Part shown: positions 9,923 to 19,780 of the stretch, one piece after another
How the letters are laid out: each line of letters begins with the position of its first letter
How positions within the stretch are numbered: position 1 is the stretch's first letter
Source: Imbroritus primus
GTDB taxonomy: Bacteria > Pseudomonadota > Gammaproteobacteria > Burkholderiales > Burkholderiaceae
Length of the DNA: 64,000 bases
Reading direction: 5' to 3'
Assembly: GCA_000272025.2 (NCBI GenBank)
Contig: AKCV02000023.1
Coordinates: 96,808 to 160,807, forward strand
Notes under the pieces: generated by a model
What the model was told of the DNA's origin: nothing
What the model saw: the letters and a program-made list of their open reading frames with translations, nothing else
Database searches by the model: none
Position numbers and translations under genes: made by a program

Positions 9923-11368
9923 TCACGCCGCAGCCGGCTTGCTACCGCTCCCTTCCCGGATACGCTCGAAGACAGCAATGGATTCGACATGCGAAGTGTG
10001 CGGGAACATGTTGACCACGCCGGTCTGCTGCAACGCATACCCCGCCTCGTGCACCAGCAACGACGCATCGCGTGCCAGCGTGGCCGGATTGCAGGACACA
10101 TAGACGATCCGCTGCGGCAACACGCCGCTGCCGCGCTGATGCAGGGCAGCCAAGGCCGTGACGACTTCCACGGCACCTTCGCGCGGCGGATCGATGAGCC
10201 ATTTATCGAACGCGCCCAACGCCTCGACCGTGTCCGGGCCGATGTCGAACAGATTGCGCGAAGCAAATTGCGTCTTCTCCGCCAGCCCGTTGTGACGCGC
10301 GTTGTCCATGGCCCGCGTGGTCAGAGCCTCGCTGCCTTCGATCCCCATGACGAAGGACCCGCGCCGCGCCATCGGCAACGTGAAATTGCCGATGCCGCAA
10401 AACAGGTCGAGCAGCCGATCCGTGGATTCGATCTGCAGCAAGCGCAGCGCCTTGCTCACCAGTACACGATTGATCTGGTGGTTGACCTGCGTGAAGTCGG
10501 TAGGACGGAACGGCATGACAATACCGAATTCCGGCAGTGTGTACGTGAGCGCCGGCCCCAGCGGGTGGAACGGACGCGCGCTCGCCGGCCCGTCGGGCTG
10601 CAACCAGAACTGGATGCCGTGCGTATCGGCAAACGCGCGCAGCGCGTCCTCGTCCGTTGATGTCAGTGGCTGCAGGATACGCAGCACCAGCGCAGTCACT
10701 TCTTCCCCAACCGCCAGTTCGATTTGTGGCATCCGCTCGCGCACCGACAGGTTTTCAATCAGCTTGCGCAGCGGCATCAGCAGCGCGGAGACATGCGGCG
10801 GCAGGATCTCGCAACGCGTCATGTTGACGATGTAGCTGCTCTTCTTCTGGTGGAAGCCGATCAGCACGCCGCCCTTGCTGGGCACGTAGCGTACCGACAG
10901 CCGGGCGCGGTAGCGGTAGCCCCAGCTCGGGCCTGCGATCGGCCGCATGATGCGGTCCGGGCGCAGGCGTGACAGATGCACGAGATTGTCTTCGAGCACC
11001 CGCTGCTTGAAGGCAACCTGCGCCACGGCATCCGCGTGTTGCATCGAACAGCCGCCGCAGGTACCGAAGAATTCGCATTTTGGTGTGACGCGGATGGTCG
11101 TCGGGCGGACGATCTCCTCCAGTTCGGCCAATTCAAAGCGCCTTTTGCTGCGGTAGGTGCGGTAGCGCACCCGCTCGCCCGGCAGCGCGCCCTCGACGAA
11201 TACGACCTTGCCCGGCGTGCCGTCCGGATTGGCCAACCGCCCGACGCCACGTCCCTCGATATCGCACGACTCGATATCCATCTGCCCATCGGGCAAATCA
11301 GGGGAAGGTGCCACTGGCAAGGCAGCTATGGGGTCGGCCGCCTCGGGTGAATCAATAAATTTGAACAT
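9923..11368 (-). CDS. rlmD: 23S rRNA (uracil-1939-C5) methyltransferase RlmD
   Basis: This SAM-dependent enzyme makes m5U1939. The 481-residue product has an N-terminal TRAM domain (about residues 30-90), iron-sulfur cluster cysteines in CEFFGTCGGC plus a later Cys (CEIL), the SAM motif LFCGIGNFTLP, and the catalytic cysteine in YVSCNPATLARD. The first about 28 residues before MDIESCDIEG are unusual, and a start at that internal Met is possible. It is convergent with the BI-1 gene. Confidence 0.96.
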   Translation of the reverse strand: MFKFIDSPEAADPIAALPVAPSPDLPDGQMDIESCDIEGRGVGRLANPDGTPGKVVFVEGALPGERVRYRTYRSKRRFELAELEEIVRPTTIRVTPKCEFFGTCGGCSMQHADAVAQVAFKQRVLEDNLVHLSRLRPDRIMRPIAGPSWGYRYRARLSVRYVPSKGGVLIGFHQKKSSYIVNMTRCEILPPHVSALLMPLRKLIENLSVRERMPQIELAVGEEVTALVLRILQPLTSTDEDALRAFADTHGIQFWLQPDGPASARPFHPLGPALTYTLPEFGIVMPFRPTDFTQVNHQINRVLVSKALRLLQIESTDRLLDLFCGIGNFTLPMARRGSFVMGIEGSEALTTRAMDNARHNGLAEKTQFASRNLFDIGPDTVEALGAFDKWLIDPPREGAVEVVTALAALHQRGSGVLPQRIVYVSCNPATLARDASLLVHEAGYALQQTGVVNMFPHTSHVESIAVFERIREGSGSKPAAA

Positions 11369-11443
11369 ACAGCACTATCAGAATATGGGTTGTGACGCCG
11401 CGACAACGATGTCACATGGCGATGCGCCTCGATGAGAGCGTGG

Positions 11444-11465
11444 GAAGGCGCAGCGAAGCGCCTTC
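11444..11465 (-). terminator. Hairpin downstream of the exonuclease gene
   Basis: GAAGGCGC / GCGCCTTC forms an 8-bp stem with a 6-base loop, 35 bases past the stop at 11500. No T-run follows on either strand, so a terminator role is only possible. Confidence 0.3.
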
Positions 11466-11499
11466 AGGTCCAACATGCACGACGAAGCAGCCGGAGAGC

Positions 11500-12345
11500 T
11501 TACGATTCGCTTTCGAGAAGCTGCTCGAGCTGGGCCTGCAAGGTGGGATCGAAACCTTCGAGGTACTCGCCCCAATGTTCGCCGGCTTCGGCTGCCAGCG
11601 TCTCCTGTACGAAGGCAACCTCCTTGAGGAACTCGGCCTGCGTGAAGCCGCCGCGCATCAGCTGGAAACGGCAGTAGACCAGGTACGTGTTGACAACGTC
11701 GGTCTCGCAGTATGCCCGAATCGCCGGCAGCTCGCCTTGCTGGTAGGCTTCCCACACCTTGCTGCCGTCCATGCCGAGTTTTCCCGGAAAGCCGCACAGG
11801 CGTGCGAGCTCATCCAGCGGTGCGCTCGCGCGCGGCTGGTACATGGCCAGCAAGTCCATCAAATCCAGGTGCCGCATGTGGTACCGGCTGATGTAGTTGT
11901 TCCACTTGAAATCACGGCTGTCGACATCGCCGCCGTCGCCCATCTCCCAGTAACGCGGCGCGGTCACGCCATGCACCATGGCGCGATAATGCAGGACCGG
12001 CAGGTCGAAACCGCCGCCATTCCAGGAAACCAGTTGCGGCGTGTATTTCTCGATCAGCTCGAAGAATTTCTGGATCAGCGTGGCTTCGTCGTCTTCGGGA
12101 CGGCCTAGCGAGCCCACATGGAAGACGGGTGTGCCATCGCGCTGGTTGCGACGCATGACACAGGAAATGGCAGCGATTCGCTGCAGGTAATGCGGCATGA
12201 AATCACTACCGGTCTTTTCACGGCGCGCCGCAAAGGCCAGATCCGCGATCTCCGCGTCGCTGAGTGTCGCCGCATGGCCGTGCAAGCGGCGCAAGCCAGC
12301 TACATCGGGAATCGTCTCGATGTCAAAAACCAGAACAGGGGTCAT
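11500..12345 (-). CDS. Predicted 3'-5' exonuclease, PolB exonuclease-domain type
   Basis: A 281-residue single-domain protein of the DEDD exonuclease superfamily, of the type described as related to the PolB proofreading domain. Motif I is seen as [10 protein letters not shown], motif II in [19 protein letters not shown], and motif III around [17 protein letters not shown]. Its biological role is unknown. Its ATG overlaps the rpoS stop (ATGA), so it is probably co-expressed with rpoS. Confidence 0.9.
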   Translation of the reverse strand: MTPVLVFDIETIPDVAGLRRLHGHAATLSDAEIADLAFAARREKTGSDFMPHYLQRIAAISCVMRRNQRDGTPVFHVGSLGRPEDDEATLIQKFFELIEKYTPQLVSWNGGGFDLPVLHYRAMVHGVTAPRYWEMGDGGDVDSRDFKWNNYISRYHMRHLDLMDLLAMYQPRASAPLDELARLCGFPGKLGMDGSKVWEAYQQGELPAIRAYCETDVVNTYLVYCRFQLMRGGFTQAEFLKEVAFVQETLAAEAGEHWGEYLEGFDPTLQAQLEQLLESES

Positions 12346-13535
12346 AGTACGGCGTCCTTGCGCACGCCCTGGGATGCAAAATGGCGCTTGAGCTTGACCA
12401 GCGCTTCCTGCTGGATCTGCCGCACGCGTTCGCGGGTCAGACCCATCTCGTCGGCCAGTTCTTCAAGCGTTGCAGGTTCAATATGGTTGAGTCCGAAGCG
12501 CCGCTCGATGACATAGCGGTGCTTGTCGGTCAGCTTACCGAGCCACGCCTTCATCAGGTGCTCGAGTTCGCGATGTGCGACTTCCTGGTCAGGGGCGGCG
12601 CCATGCTCATCGGACAGGAAATCAAGCAGGCTGGAGCCGGGATCGAGATCGAACGGTGTATCGAGCGAAGTCGTGTGTTCGTTGAGCCCGAGGATGTCCT
12701 GCACTTCGTCGGCAGTCTTGCCGAGCAGGTGCGCGATATCCTCATGACTGGCATCGCGGCCATCGCCACCACTTTTCTCAAGATGGCGCTTGGCACGCAA
12801 GACCTGGTTCAGTTCGCGAATGACGTGCACGGGCAGGCGCACCGTCCGCGCCTGATTCATGATGGCGCGCTCGATGCTCTGGCGGATCCACCACGTCGCG
12901 TAAGTGGAAAAACGGAAGCCGCGCTCCGGGTCGAATTTTTCGATGGCGTGCATCAGGCCGAGGTTGCCCTCCTCGATCAGGTCGAGCAGCGGCACGCCGC
13001 GGTTCAGGTAGCCCTTGGCAATGCTGACGACGAGACGCAGGTTGCGCTCGATCATCGTCTGGCGCGCATGGAAATCACCCTGGCGCGCGAGCGTGGAGAA
13101 GTGGAGTTCCTCCGGTGCCGACAGCAGCGGCTTGATGCTGATGCGATTCAGGTAATGCTGCACCGTATCGGCAGCGAGTTCGGTATGCAGCGTCGAGCGG
13201 AAGTCATCCTCGGCACGGGCCGGCGTATCGGCATCGCCGCTCTCTTCTTCCTCGTCGTCGGCGCGCGCGTCTTCGGCGTCATCGCCATCGTCGTGATCCT
13301 CGCCATGGTCTTCGGCGTGATCCTCCAGGACATGCTCGTGCAGATCAGCACCCTCCACAAGCGCATCCGCCGTCAGCACGCCGTCTTCGTGCTCCCCGAC
13401 AGCCACCAGGACCTCGTCCTGCGTGTCCGTGCGCTTGTTGGTGCGCGTCTTGCTGCGGGCACGCGTCAGCGCCGGTTCGGCCGCGACACCCTCGGAACCG
13501 GGGCTGGAAGGGCGATTGGCTTTCTGACGGGGCAT
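12342..13535 (-). CDS. rpoS: RNA polymerase sigma factor RpoS (sigma-38)
   Basis: The stationary-phase/general-stress sigma factor, 397 residues. Region 1.2 starts near residue 122 ([16 protein letters not shown]); region 2 includes [17 protein letters not shown] and [17 protein letters not shown]; region 4 ends in [19 protein letters not shown]. The first about 120 residues are a low-complexity extension with a very acidic, His-containing tract at about 71-111, longer than the E. coli N-terminus. The gene follows nlpD by 6 bases, the classic nlpD-rpoS arrangement, and overlaps the next gene by 4 bases. Confidence 0.97.
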   Translation of the reverse strand: MPRQKANRPSSPGSEGVAAEPALTRARSKTRTNKRTDTQDEVLVAVGEHEDGVLTADALVEGADLHEHVLEDHAEDHGEDHDDGDDAEDARADDEEEESGDADTPARAEDDFRSTLHTELAADTVQHYLNRISIKPLLSAPEELHFSTLARQGDFHARQTMIERNLRLVVSIAKGYLNRGVPLLDLIEEGNLGLMHAIEKFDPERGFRFSTYATWWIRQSIERAIMNQARTVRLPVHVIRELNQVLRAKRHLEKSGGDGRDASHEDIAHLLGKTADEVQDILGLNEHTTSLDTPFDLDPGSSLLDFLSDEHGAAPDQEVAHRELEHLMKAWLGKLTDKHRYVIERRFGLNHIEPATLEELADEMGLTRERVRQIQQEALVKLKRHFASQGVRKDAVL

Positions 13536-13541
13536 AGCCGC

Positions 13542-14342
13542 TCACTGTGGTGGCAGGAACCGCATCGGGTCGATAGGTTTCCCGTTTTGTCGGACCTCGA
13601 AATGGAGCTTGACGCGATCGGAATCGCTGCTGCCCATTTCGGCGATTTTCTGTCCCTTTCTGACGGCGGCTTGTTCGGTTACTACAACTTGATCGTTGTT
13701 GCCGTACGCCGTCAGATAGGTGTCGTCATGTTTGATGATGACAAGATTACCGTAACCGCGCAAGGGGCCGACATGAATGACACGGCCATCCGCGGCGGCC
13801 AGGATGGGCGTACCGCGCGTGCCACCGATATCGATACCTTTATTCGCCTTGTCGTCAAAACGCGCGAGCATCGGCCCCTTGACCGGCCACGACAGCGAGA
13901 GGCCCGTACTGGCTGCTGCGCTACCGCCTGCAGGCTCCCCGGAAGCCACCGGCGGCGCGTCGATTGGCCGGGCCTCGACGGTGCCTGGCGTCACCGGCAT
14001 TGACGAGACACCGCTGCTGGCGACACTGGCGCCCGGCGGCGCGACGCGCAATACCTGATCCACCTCGATCTGCGCGGGATTGGTGATGTTGTTCCAGGCG
14101 GCGACATCCCGATAGGACTGTCCATGCTCGAGCGCAATGCGATACAGGGTATCGCCACGCTTGACGCGATAGAACCCGGGCTGGACCGGTGCGAGCGGCG
14201 CACCGGTGATGGTGGTGCCGCGCCCTGTACGGTCGACCACCGGAGCCGGCATGGGGGATGATGCGCAAGCGGCGAGAAGAGCACTGAGCAGTGCAGTCAG
14301 GGCAAGCAGCCCACCTCGGGAGGAACGGATCGATGTCGTCAT
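13542..14342 (-). CDS. nlpD: NlpD-type LysM / M23-like lipoprotein (amidase activator)
   Basis: A 266-residue lipoprotein with lipobox LLAAC, a LysM peptidoglycan-binding domain (YRVKRGDTLYRIALEHG) and a C-terminal M23 (LytM) domain. The M23 site is degenerate: NKGIDIGG replaces HxGxD, and YGNND stands where active enzymes have a His (E. coli NlpD keeps YAHND). Only LHFEVR retains its His. NlpD homologues activate the AmiC amidase rather than cut peptidoglycan themselves, and that fits here. The ATG at 14340-14342 begins the signal peptide; the longer in-frame extension is rejected. Confidence 0.93.
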   Translation of the reverse strand: MTTSIRSSRGGLLALTALLSALLAACASSPMPAPVVDRTGRGTTITGAPLAPVQPGFYRVKRGDTLYRIALEHGQSYRDVAAWNNITNPAQIEVDQVLRVAPPGASVASSGVSSMPVTPGTVEARPIDAPPVASGEPAGGSAAASTGLSLSWPVKGPMLARFDDKANKGIDIGGTRGTPILAAADGRVIHVGPLRGYGNLVIIKHDDTYLTAYGNNDQVVVTEQAAVRKGQKIAEMGSSDSDRVKLHFEVRQNGKPIDPMRFLPPQ

Positions 14343-14466
14343 ATCTTCTTGTATGCAGGTGAATCTGGTGACACGGTTGTCCGGTGGAGTCGCCACGACG
14401 CTGTATCGACTGCCATCCATGACCGGACACGGTACTGCACTCAGGATCTGCCGGCTGGGGGCATTC

Positions 14467-15402
14467 CTAAACTATTCCCGATTTTAACGGAACAAAAAAT
14501 ACCGCTTCAAGCGCGGTCCGGTGAAACTGGTAGCGGCTCCGGCGCTCGATCAGCAGCAGTTGCTGCCGCACCCCGCCATCCCGGCCACTATCACCGCCGC
14601 CCGCCGCTACGACCGGCGCAATCAACCGGCCACCGACCGATAGCTGGTCCAGCAGCGCCTGGGGAATCTCCATGCCCGCCGCAGCCAGGATAATTGCGTC
14701 GAACGGCGCAGCCTGCGGCAATCCGACCATGCCGTCGCCATAGTGCAATCGAACGTTGGGCAGCCGTAGCGGCCGAAGGTTCGATTTTGCTTTCTCGTGC
14801 AATGGTCGAATCCGCTCGATCGAATACACCTCGTCAGCAACAAGGCTCAGCACCGCAGCCTGGTAGCCGCAGCCCGTCCCGATCTCCAGAACCTTGCCAA
14901 GACGGCTGCCAGACATGCGTCCCTGGCGCAGCAACTCGATCATGCGCGCGACCACCGAAGGCTTGGAAATGGTCTGCTGATGGCCAATCGGCAATGCCGC
15001 GTCTTCATACGCCTGGGACGCCAGGCCGCCATCGATGAACAGGTGGCGCGGGACCGTACCCACGGCTGCCAGCACCAGTTCATCCCGGATCTGACTCTTG
15101 CGCAGCCGGCCAACGAGCGCCTGGCGCGCGCGATCGGAAGCCATGCCGCCGCCCGCCACGCTCGCGTTGCGTGTCTGCTGGTTCACCGCGCTCTCGGGCG
15201 CCGGCGGACGTACCGGTGCAGGCGCACGGGCGACCGGCGTACGTGCCGGACTGGCCGGGCGTGCCGGCGTGGCGGTTGCTGCCGCCGGGCGGCTGCCTGT
15301 CGCATGCACGCCGGCCGAGACGCGCGGCTTCTCGACGGTCTTGGGCCGTGGCGTGACAACCGCATCCAGCGGCAGCGGGAATTTGCGCTTGGCCGCTGTC
15401 AC
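14467..15402 (-). CDS. pcm: Protein-L-isoaspartate O-methyltransferase with N-terminal extension
   Basis: Pcm methylates isoaspartyl residues to start their repair. The catalytic domain begins near residue 88 and shows [12 protein letters not shown], the SAM motif [16 protein letters not shown] and [17 protein letters not shown]. The first about 87 residues are Ala/Pro/Arg-rich and look disordered. The GTG start at 15400-15402 has a good GGGAG upstream, so I keep the long form; Met87 (15144) would give a conventional length. It lies between surE and nlpD, a conserved order. Confidence 0.93.
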   Translation of the reverse strand: MTAAKRKFPLPLDAVVTPRPKTVEKPRVSAGVHATGSRPAAATATPARPASPARTPVARAPAPVRPPAPESAVNQQTRNASVAGGGMASDRARQALVGRLRKSQIRDELVLAAVGTVPRHLFIDGGLASQAYEDAALPIGHQQTISKPSVVARMIELLRQGRMSGSRLGKVLEIGTGCGYQAAVLSLVADEVYSIERIRPLHEKAKSNLRPLRLPNVRLHYGDGMVGLPQAAPFDAIILAAAGMEIPQALLDQLSVGGRLIAPVVAAGGGDSGRDGGVRQQLLLIERRSRYQFHRTALEAVFFVPLKSGIV

Positions 15403-15454
15403 TGTGCGGCTCCCGCCACGGAGTCAAGCCATGCGGCCGTCATCGCGAAGCACG

Positions 15455-16207
15455 TCACCGGGTCCACCTGGCGACATCGGCCATTTGCTGGGTGTGGGTC
15501 AAATCGAGCTGCAATGGCGTCATCGATACGAAACCATTCGCCGTCGCATGAAAATCTGTCCCTTCGGACGCATCGCGCGCATCCCCTGCCGGACCGATCC
15601 AGTAGATCGGCTCACCACGGGGGTTAGCCTGGCGAATTACCGGCTGTGACGGATGGCGCTTGCCAAGCCGCGTGGCACGCCAGCCTTGCAGCTCGGCGTA
15701 CGGTACGCTCGGGATATTGACGTTGATCAGGCACGGCGCCTCGAGCGGCTCGGCGATGTAGCGCTCGACGATCTCGCGTGCCACGCGCGCCGCCGTATCG
15801 AGATGCGCCCACCCCTTGTCGACCTGCGAGAAGGCAAACGACGGGATCCCGAACAAGAAACCTTCGATGGCTGCCGCCACGGTTCCGGAATAGAGCACGT
15901 CCTCGCCCATGTTCTGCCCCTGGTTGATGCCGGACACCACCAGGTCGGGACGTGTCTCGAGCAGCCCCGTCAATGCGATGTGCACCGAATCGGTGGGTGT
16001 ACCGTTGACGAACCGGAAACCATCCTGGATACCACCACTGGCTTCGAAGATCGACAGCGGGCGTTGCAGGGTGAGGGAGTTGGAAGCGCCGCTGTGATTC
16101 TGCTCGGGCGCGATCACGGTCACGCGCCCCAGCGGCGCAAGCGCGGCATGCAACGCGGCCAGGCCGGGGGCCAGATAACCGTCGTCGTTGGCGATGAGGA
16201 TATGCAT
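15455..16207 (-). CDS. surE: 5'/3'-nucleotidase SurE
   Basis: SurE is a metal-dependent nucleoside monophosphate phosphatase of the stationary-phase survival operon. The 250-residue product begins [15 protein letters not shown] with the Asp8-Asp9 metal site, followed by [10 protein letters not shown] and [21 protein letters not shown]. An open frame continues far upstream but does not look like protein, so the ATG at 16205-16207 is the start. TACAAT ends six bases before this ATG, and no ribosome-binding site is visible. Confidence 0.97.
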   Translation of the reverse strand: MHILIANDDGYLAPGLAALHAALAPLGRVTVIAPEQNHSGASNSLTLQRPLSIFEASGGIQDGFRFVNGTPTDSVHIALTGLLETRPDLVVSGINQGQNMGEDVLYSGTVAAAIEGFLFGIPSFAFSQVDKGWAHLDTAARVAREIVERYIAEPLEAPCLINVNIPSVPYAELQGWRATRLGKRHPSQPVIRQANPRGEPIYWIGPAGDARDASEGTDFHATANGFVSMTPLQLDLTHTQQMADVARWTR

Positions 16208-16213
16208 GGCGAG

Positions 16214-16219
16214 ATTGTA
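16214..16219 (-). promoter_or_regulatory. -10 element abutting the surE start
   Basis: TACAAT on the minus strand is separated from the surE ATG by six bases, so transcription would be expected to start at or next to the A of the ATG, giving a leaderless mRNA. No convincing -35 was found. Confidence 0.4.
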
Positions 16220-16345
16220 ACCGACCGTCCATGACGAATCGCACAGCTGCGGGGAAAAAAGCCGGCACAGCGGCAAAGGAGTAGAACGACCGTTCTTTTT
16301 ATACGTTACACTTTTTGCTCCATCTAACGATATGACGGAGTTGCC

Positions 16346-17320
16346 GTGAAAGCCGTAGTGTGCAAAGCGTGGGGACCTCCCGAATCCCTGGTCGTCGAAG
16401 ATCTGCCGGACCTGACGCCCGACGCGGGAGAGGTCGTCATCGACGTAAAGGCTGCCGGCGTGAATTTTCCTGACGTCCTGATCATCCAGAACAAGTACCA
16501 GAACAAACCCCAGCTGCCGTTTACGCCTGGCGCGGAAGTGTCGGGCATCGTGCGCGCCGTTGGCGCTGGCGTCACTCACGTGGCCCCCGGGGACGCAGTC
16601 ATGGCCTACGTCGGCGTGGGCGCATTCGCAACGCAGGTACGCACAGCCGGTGCGCTTGTCATGCCCATACCCGAGGGACTCGATTTCGAAACGGCGGCAG
16701 CATTTACCCTCACCTACGGCACGTCCTATCACGCCTTGGTCGACCGGGGACAGTTACGTGCCAGTGAAACGCTGCTGGTCCTCGGTGCAGCAGGCGGCGT
16801 GGGGATCGCCGCCATCGAAATCGGCAAGGCGCTCGGTGCACGCGTGATCGCCGCCGCCTCGACCGAGGCCAAGCTTGCTGTCTGCCGCGAACACGGCGCT
16901 GACGAAACCATTAATTACAGCAACGAGGATCTGCGAGAACGACTCAAGGCGCTGACGGGCGGAAACGGCCCCGATGTCATTTACGATCCCGTCGGCGGCG
17001 ACTATGCTGAACCCGCTTTCCGCTCGATCGCTTGGGGCGGCCGCTATCTGGTCGTGGGTTTTGCGAATGGTGAGATCCCGCGCCTGCCTTTAAATCTTCC
17101 ACTACTCAAAGGTGCATCCCTGGTCGGCGTGTTCCGGGGAGAGTTCGCGCGTCGCCATCCGGACACCAATCGCACCAATTTCGCCGCCATGCATGCTTGG
17201 ATCCGGTCCGGCAAACTACGCCCGCACGTCTCTGCACGCTACCGACTGGACGAAACCGCGCAGGCGCTCAAGGACATGGAGGCCCGCAAGGTCAGTGGCA
17301 AGCTTGTGATCGTGCCCTGA
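16346..17320 (+). CDS. NADPH:quinone oxidoreductase, zinc-independent MDR family
   Basis: A 324-residue medium-chain dehydrogenase/reductase of the quinone oxidoreductase (QOR) type. It begins [16 protein letters not shown], has [14 protein letters not shown] in the substrate domain and the nucleotide motif [25 protein letters not shown]. It lacks the structural-zinc cysteines of alcohol dehydrogenases. The start is GTG at 16346, preceded by ACGGAG. It is divergent from surE. Its substrate cannot be read from the sequence. Confidence 0.92.
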   Translation: MKAVVCKAWGPPESLVVEDLPDLTPDAGEVVIDVKAAGVNFPDVLIIQNKYQNKPQLPFTPGAEVSGIVRAVGAGVTHVAPGDAVMAYVGVGAFATQVRTAGALVMPIPEGLDFETAAAFTLTYGTSYHALVDRGQLRASETLLVLGAAGGVGIAAIEIGKALGARVIAAASTEAKLAVCREHGADETINYSNEDLRERLKALTGGNGPDVIYDPVGGDYAEPAFRSIAWGGRYLVVGFANGEIPRLPLNLPLLKGASLVGVFRGEFARRHPDTNRTNFAAMHAWIRSGKLRPHVSARYRLDETAQALKDMEARKVSGKLVIVP

Positions 17321-17396
17321 CCGCTCTCTCCAGCTTGGGAGCCACGACTGCACGACAGGCAAGTCCGCATGATTGCGGTCGTGCCAGTCGTGACGA

Positions 17397-17492
17397 CTAC
17401 CAGCCCAGCAGATCGGTGTTGAACGTGAGCCATCCAGCCAGGAATAACACCGAGGCAATCAGAAACTGCTTCCAGAACGTCTTATCGAACAT
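17397..17492 (-). CDS. 31-residue single-helix membrane protein, unknown function
   Basis: A short open frame encodes MFDKTFWKQFLIASVLFLAG followed by WLTFNTDLLGW. It has a charged N-terminus, one clear transmembrane helix (about residues 9-24) and a Trp-rich tail. TTGGAGAG, ending eight bases before the ATG, is a strong ribosome-binding site. It is convergent with the quinone oxidoreductase gene. I do not recognise the family. Codon choice and the amphipathic layout look like a real small membrane protein rather than noise, but this is inference. Confidence 0.6.
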   Translation of the reverse strand: MFDKTFWKQFLIASVLFLAGWLTFNTDLLGW

Positions 17493-17763
17493 TTCGACAA
17501 CTCTCCAATCTTGCGCGCATGGCGCATGAATCCTGCGATCAGCCTGACAGCACAACGCGATTGCCAGACCCGCTCCGCGGCACGTCTTCGCCCCTCCGGA
17601 CGAAGCCTCTGTGCAGTCTCCAGCGGAGCGAGGTTGCGATGGTTTGCCGGTACCTTAGACACTCCACGCACTTATCGGCACTTTCTTTTCATCCGGATGC
17701 CCCCGCCTTCTGCCAGCAGGCAACTTTCCGGTGTGCACCCAAAACATGGCGGTTAATTGCATT

Positions 17764-18672
17764 TTAAGCAAACGGCGAATGCGGACCGCACAAGTGCGTG
17801 ACCAACATGCGCGACGATACGGTCAGCGCATTCGCATCGCGCACGCCTACTTGCAGCATGCGCCGCGCCCAGGCATCCCGCAACGGAATAATCCGCAACT
17901 GCATGGCCTGCGCATGGGGTTCGGCAGCAATACGCGGCAAGATGCCCACCGCCAGCCCTGCCCGCACCATCCGACACATGGCATCGAAGCTGCGCACCTG
18001 GATGCGGAGCGGAAACGGCCTCTCGATCCGGCTGCTCTCTTCCAGCAAACGTGCCGCCAACGAGGTATTGCGCGACAACCCGACAAAGTCATAGGCGAGC
18101 GTATCAACGAAATCCACCGCATCGAATGCCGTCAGCGGGTGCCCGGATGGCGCCACCACCACCAGTTCATCCTCGCGATACGGCAAGGTGGTGAGCATGG
18201 ACGATGGCGTACGGTCGGCGAAGATGCCGATGTCCGCGCGGTTTTCCATCAGGGCCGAGACGATGTCGTTACTGTTCTGCTCTTCGATCTCGACGCGAAT
18301 GGTCGGATGCTGCTGCAGGAAAGCGGCCAGATCATCCGCCAGGAACTGCGTGATGGCCGAGGTGTTGGCCCAGATGCGCACCTGCCCGCGCGTGCCCGAG
18401 GCGTAATCGGAAAGCACGCCAGCCATGCGCTCGACATCTTCGAGAATTCCCACCGCATGACTGAAGCAGGTTCGCCCCGCTTCCGTCAGCTCTACACCAG
18501 TGGCCTGGCGATACAACAGCGGCGTACCCACCGCAGCCTCCAGATCGGAGATGCGCTTGCTGGCGGCGGCCACGGCGAGATGCGATTGCCGCGCGCCGGC
18601 AGAGATACTCCCATGGCGCGCAACGGCCACGAACAATGCGAGCGTGACCAGATCGACACGCGCGAGATTCAT
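17764..18672 (-). CDS. LysR-family transcriptional regulator
   Basis: A 302-residue regulator with an N-terminal winged HTH (VTLALFVAVARHGSISAGAR...AAASKRISDLEAAVGTPLLYR) and a LysR substrate-binding domain (VRIWANTSAITQFLADDLAAF). The ATG at 18670-18672 lies one base after the recR stop, so expression is probably coupled to recR. No target gene or inducer is evident. The next gene downstream is the small membrane protein at 17397-17492, on the same strand but 271 bases away with its own ribosome-binding site. Confidence 0.93.
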   Translation of the reverse strand: MNLARVDLVTLALFVAVARHGSISAGARQSHLAVAAASKRISDLEAAVGTPLLYRQATGVELTEAGRTCFSHAVGILEDVERMAGVLSDYASGTRGQVRIWANTSAITQFLADDLAAFLQQHPTIRVEIEEQNSNDIVSALMENRADIGIFADRTPSSMLTTLPYREDELVVVAPSGHPLTAFDAVDFVDTLAYDFVGLSRNTSLAARLLEESSRIERPFPLRIQVRSFDAMCRMVRAGLAVGILPRIAAEPHAQAMQLRIIPLRDAWARRMLQVGVRDANALTVSSRMLVTHLCGPHSPFA

Positions 18673-18673
18673 G

Positions 18674-19285
18674 TCACACCGCGCGGCGATCGAGCACGGC
18701 ACGGGCAATCGTGCCGGCATCGACGTACTCAAGTTCGCCGCCCGCCGGCACGCCGCGTGCAAGACGCGAGACCTTCACGCCACGCGCCTTGAGCATTTCA
18801 CCGATGTAGTGGGCTGTCGCCTCGCCTTCGTTGGTGAAATTGGTGGCGAGAATCACCTCGCTCACACCGCCGAAGGCAGGGTCGACCACCCGGCGCAGCA
18901 GCCGGTCGAGATGGATTTCGCGTGGCCCTACGCCATCCAGCGGCGAGAGCTTGCCCATCAGCACGAAATACTGGCCGCGATAGGTCATGGTTTGCTCGAC
19001 CATCACCTGATCCGCCGGCGTCTCGACCACGCACAGCAGCGAAGTATCGCGCTCGGGATCCAGGCAGGTCTCGCACACCGGTTGCTCGGTGAAGTTGTTG
19101 CAACGCTCGCAATGCTGTACGGTGGCGATCGACCCGAGCAGCGCGTCGCCCAAACGTTGCGCCCCCGGCCGGTCATGCTGCAGCAGGTGGTAAGCAATGC
19201 GCTGGGCCGATTTGGGGCCAACGCCCGGCAACACACGCAAGGCGTCGATCAGTTGCTGCAGCGCTCCCGGCGCAGAATTCTTCAT
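18674..19285 (-). CDS. recR: Recombination mediator protein RecR
   Basis: RecR works with RecO/RecF to load RecA at gaps. The 203-residue product has the N-terminal helix-hairpin-helix ([20 protein letters not shown]), the zinc finger [16 protein letters not shown] and the Toprim domain ([17 protein letters not shown]). The stop of ybaB is three bases upstream, giving the common dnaX-ybaB-recR order. Confidence 0.98.
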   Translation of the reverse strand: MKNSAPGALQQLIDALRVLPGVGPKSAQRIAYHLLQHDRPGAQRLGDALLGSIATVQHCERCNNFTEQPVCETCLDPERDTSLLCVVETPADQVMVEQTMTYRGQYFVLMGKLSPLDGVGPREIHLDRLLRRVVDPAFGGVSEVILATNFTNEGEATAHYIGEMLKARGVKVSRLARGVPAGGELEYVDAGTIARAVLDRRAV

Positions 19286-19288
19286 GCT

Positions 19289-19621
19289 TTAGAACGGCAG
19301 CTTGAAACCCGGCGGCAGGCCCATGCCAGCACCCAGACCGCCCATCTTTTCCGCTGAAGTGGCTTCGGCCTGACGCACGGCATCGTTGAATGCAGCGGCC
19401 ACCAGGTCCTCCAACAGCTCCTTGTCCTCGCCATCCGCCACGAGGCTTGGATCGATGGTGATGCGCTTAACGGCGAACTTGCAGGTCATGACCACCTTCA
19501 CGAGGCCGGCGCCGGACTGGCCCTCGACCTCGATCTGGGCAAGCTGCTCCTGCATCTTCTTCATGTTTTCCTGCATCTGCTGGGCCTGTTTCATCAGCCC
19601 TGCCAGCTGGCCTTTCATCAT
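19289..19621 (-). CDS. ybaB: YbaB/EbfC nucleoid-associated protein
   Basis: A 110-residue DNA-binding protein starting [20 protein letters not shown], with the coiled-coil and central [26 protein letters not shown] core typical in position (only short pieces are quoted here as markers: LVKVVMTCK and ITIDPSLV). The first ATG of an ATGATG pair (19616-19621) follows AGGAG at ten bases. A longer in-frame extension upstream is not supported. It lies between dnaX and recR. Confidence 0.96.
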   Translation of the reverse strand: MMKGQLAGLMKQAQQMQENMKKMQEQLAQIEVEGQSGAGLVKVVMTCKFAVKRITIDPSLVADGEDKELLEDLVAAAFNDAVRQAEATSAEKMGGLGAGMGLPPGFKLPF

Positions 19622-19780
19622 TGGAAGTACTCCTGTCTGGTTCTTGAAATCATCCGGGCCGGCCTTTGCCACACCCCGGTTCATGCTCTGGCTGCCGGAT
19701 CGAATGCGCTGGGACGCATGCATGGCAGCCCTTGTTTTTTGGCACACAGGCCTGTCATCCACCCGTCGGCGTTCAGCCAC

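Noticed and set aside
12381..14003. 540-codon open frame antisense to rpoS and nlpD
   Set aside because: It is the complement of two firmly identified genes; such long shadows are common in GC-rich DNA and the translation shows no motif.
16208..16732. In-frame 175-codon extension upstream of surE
   Set aside because: It overlaps the quinone oxidoreductase gene on the other strand, has no domain, and SurE begins at the conserved [10 protein letters not shown].
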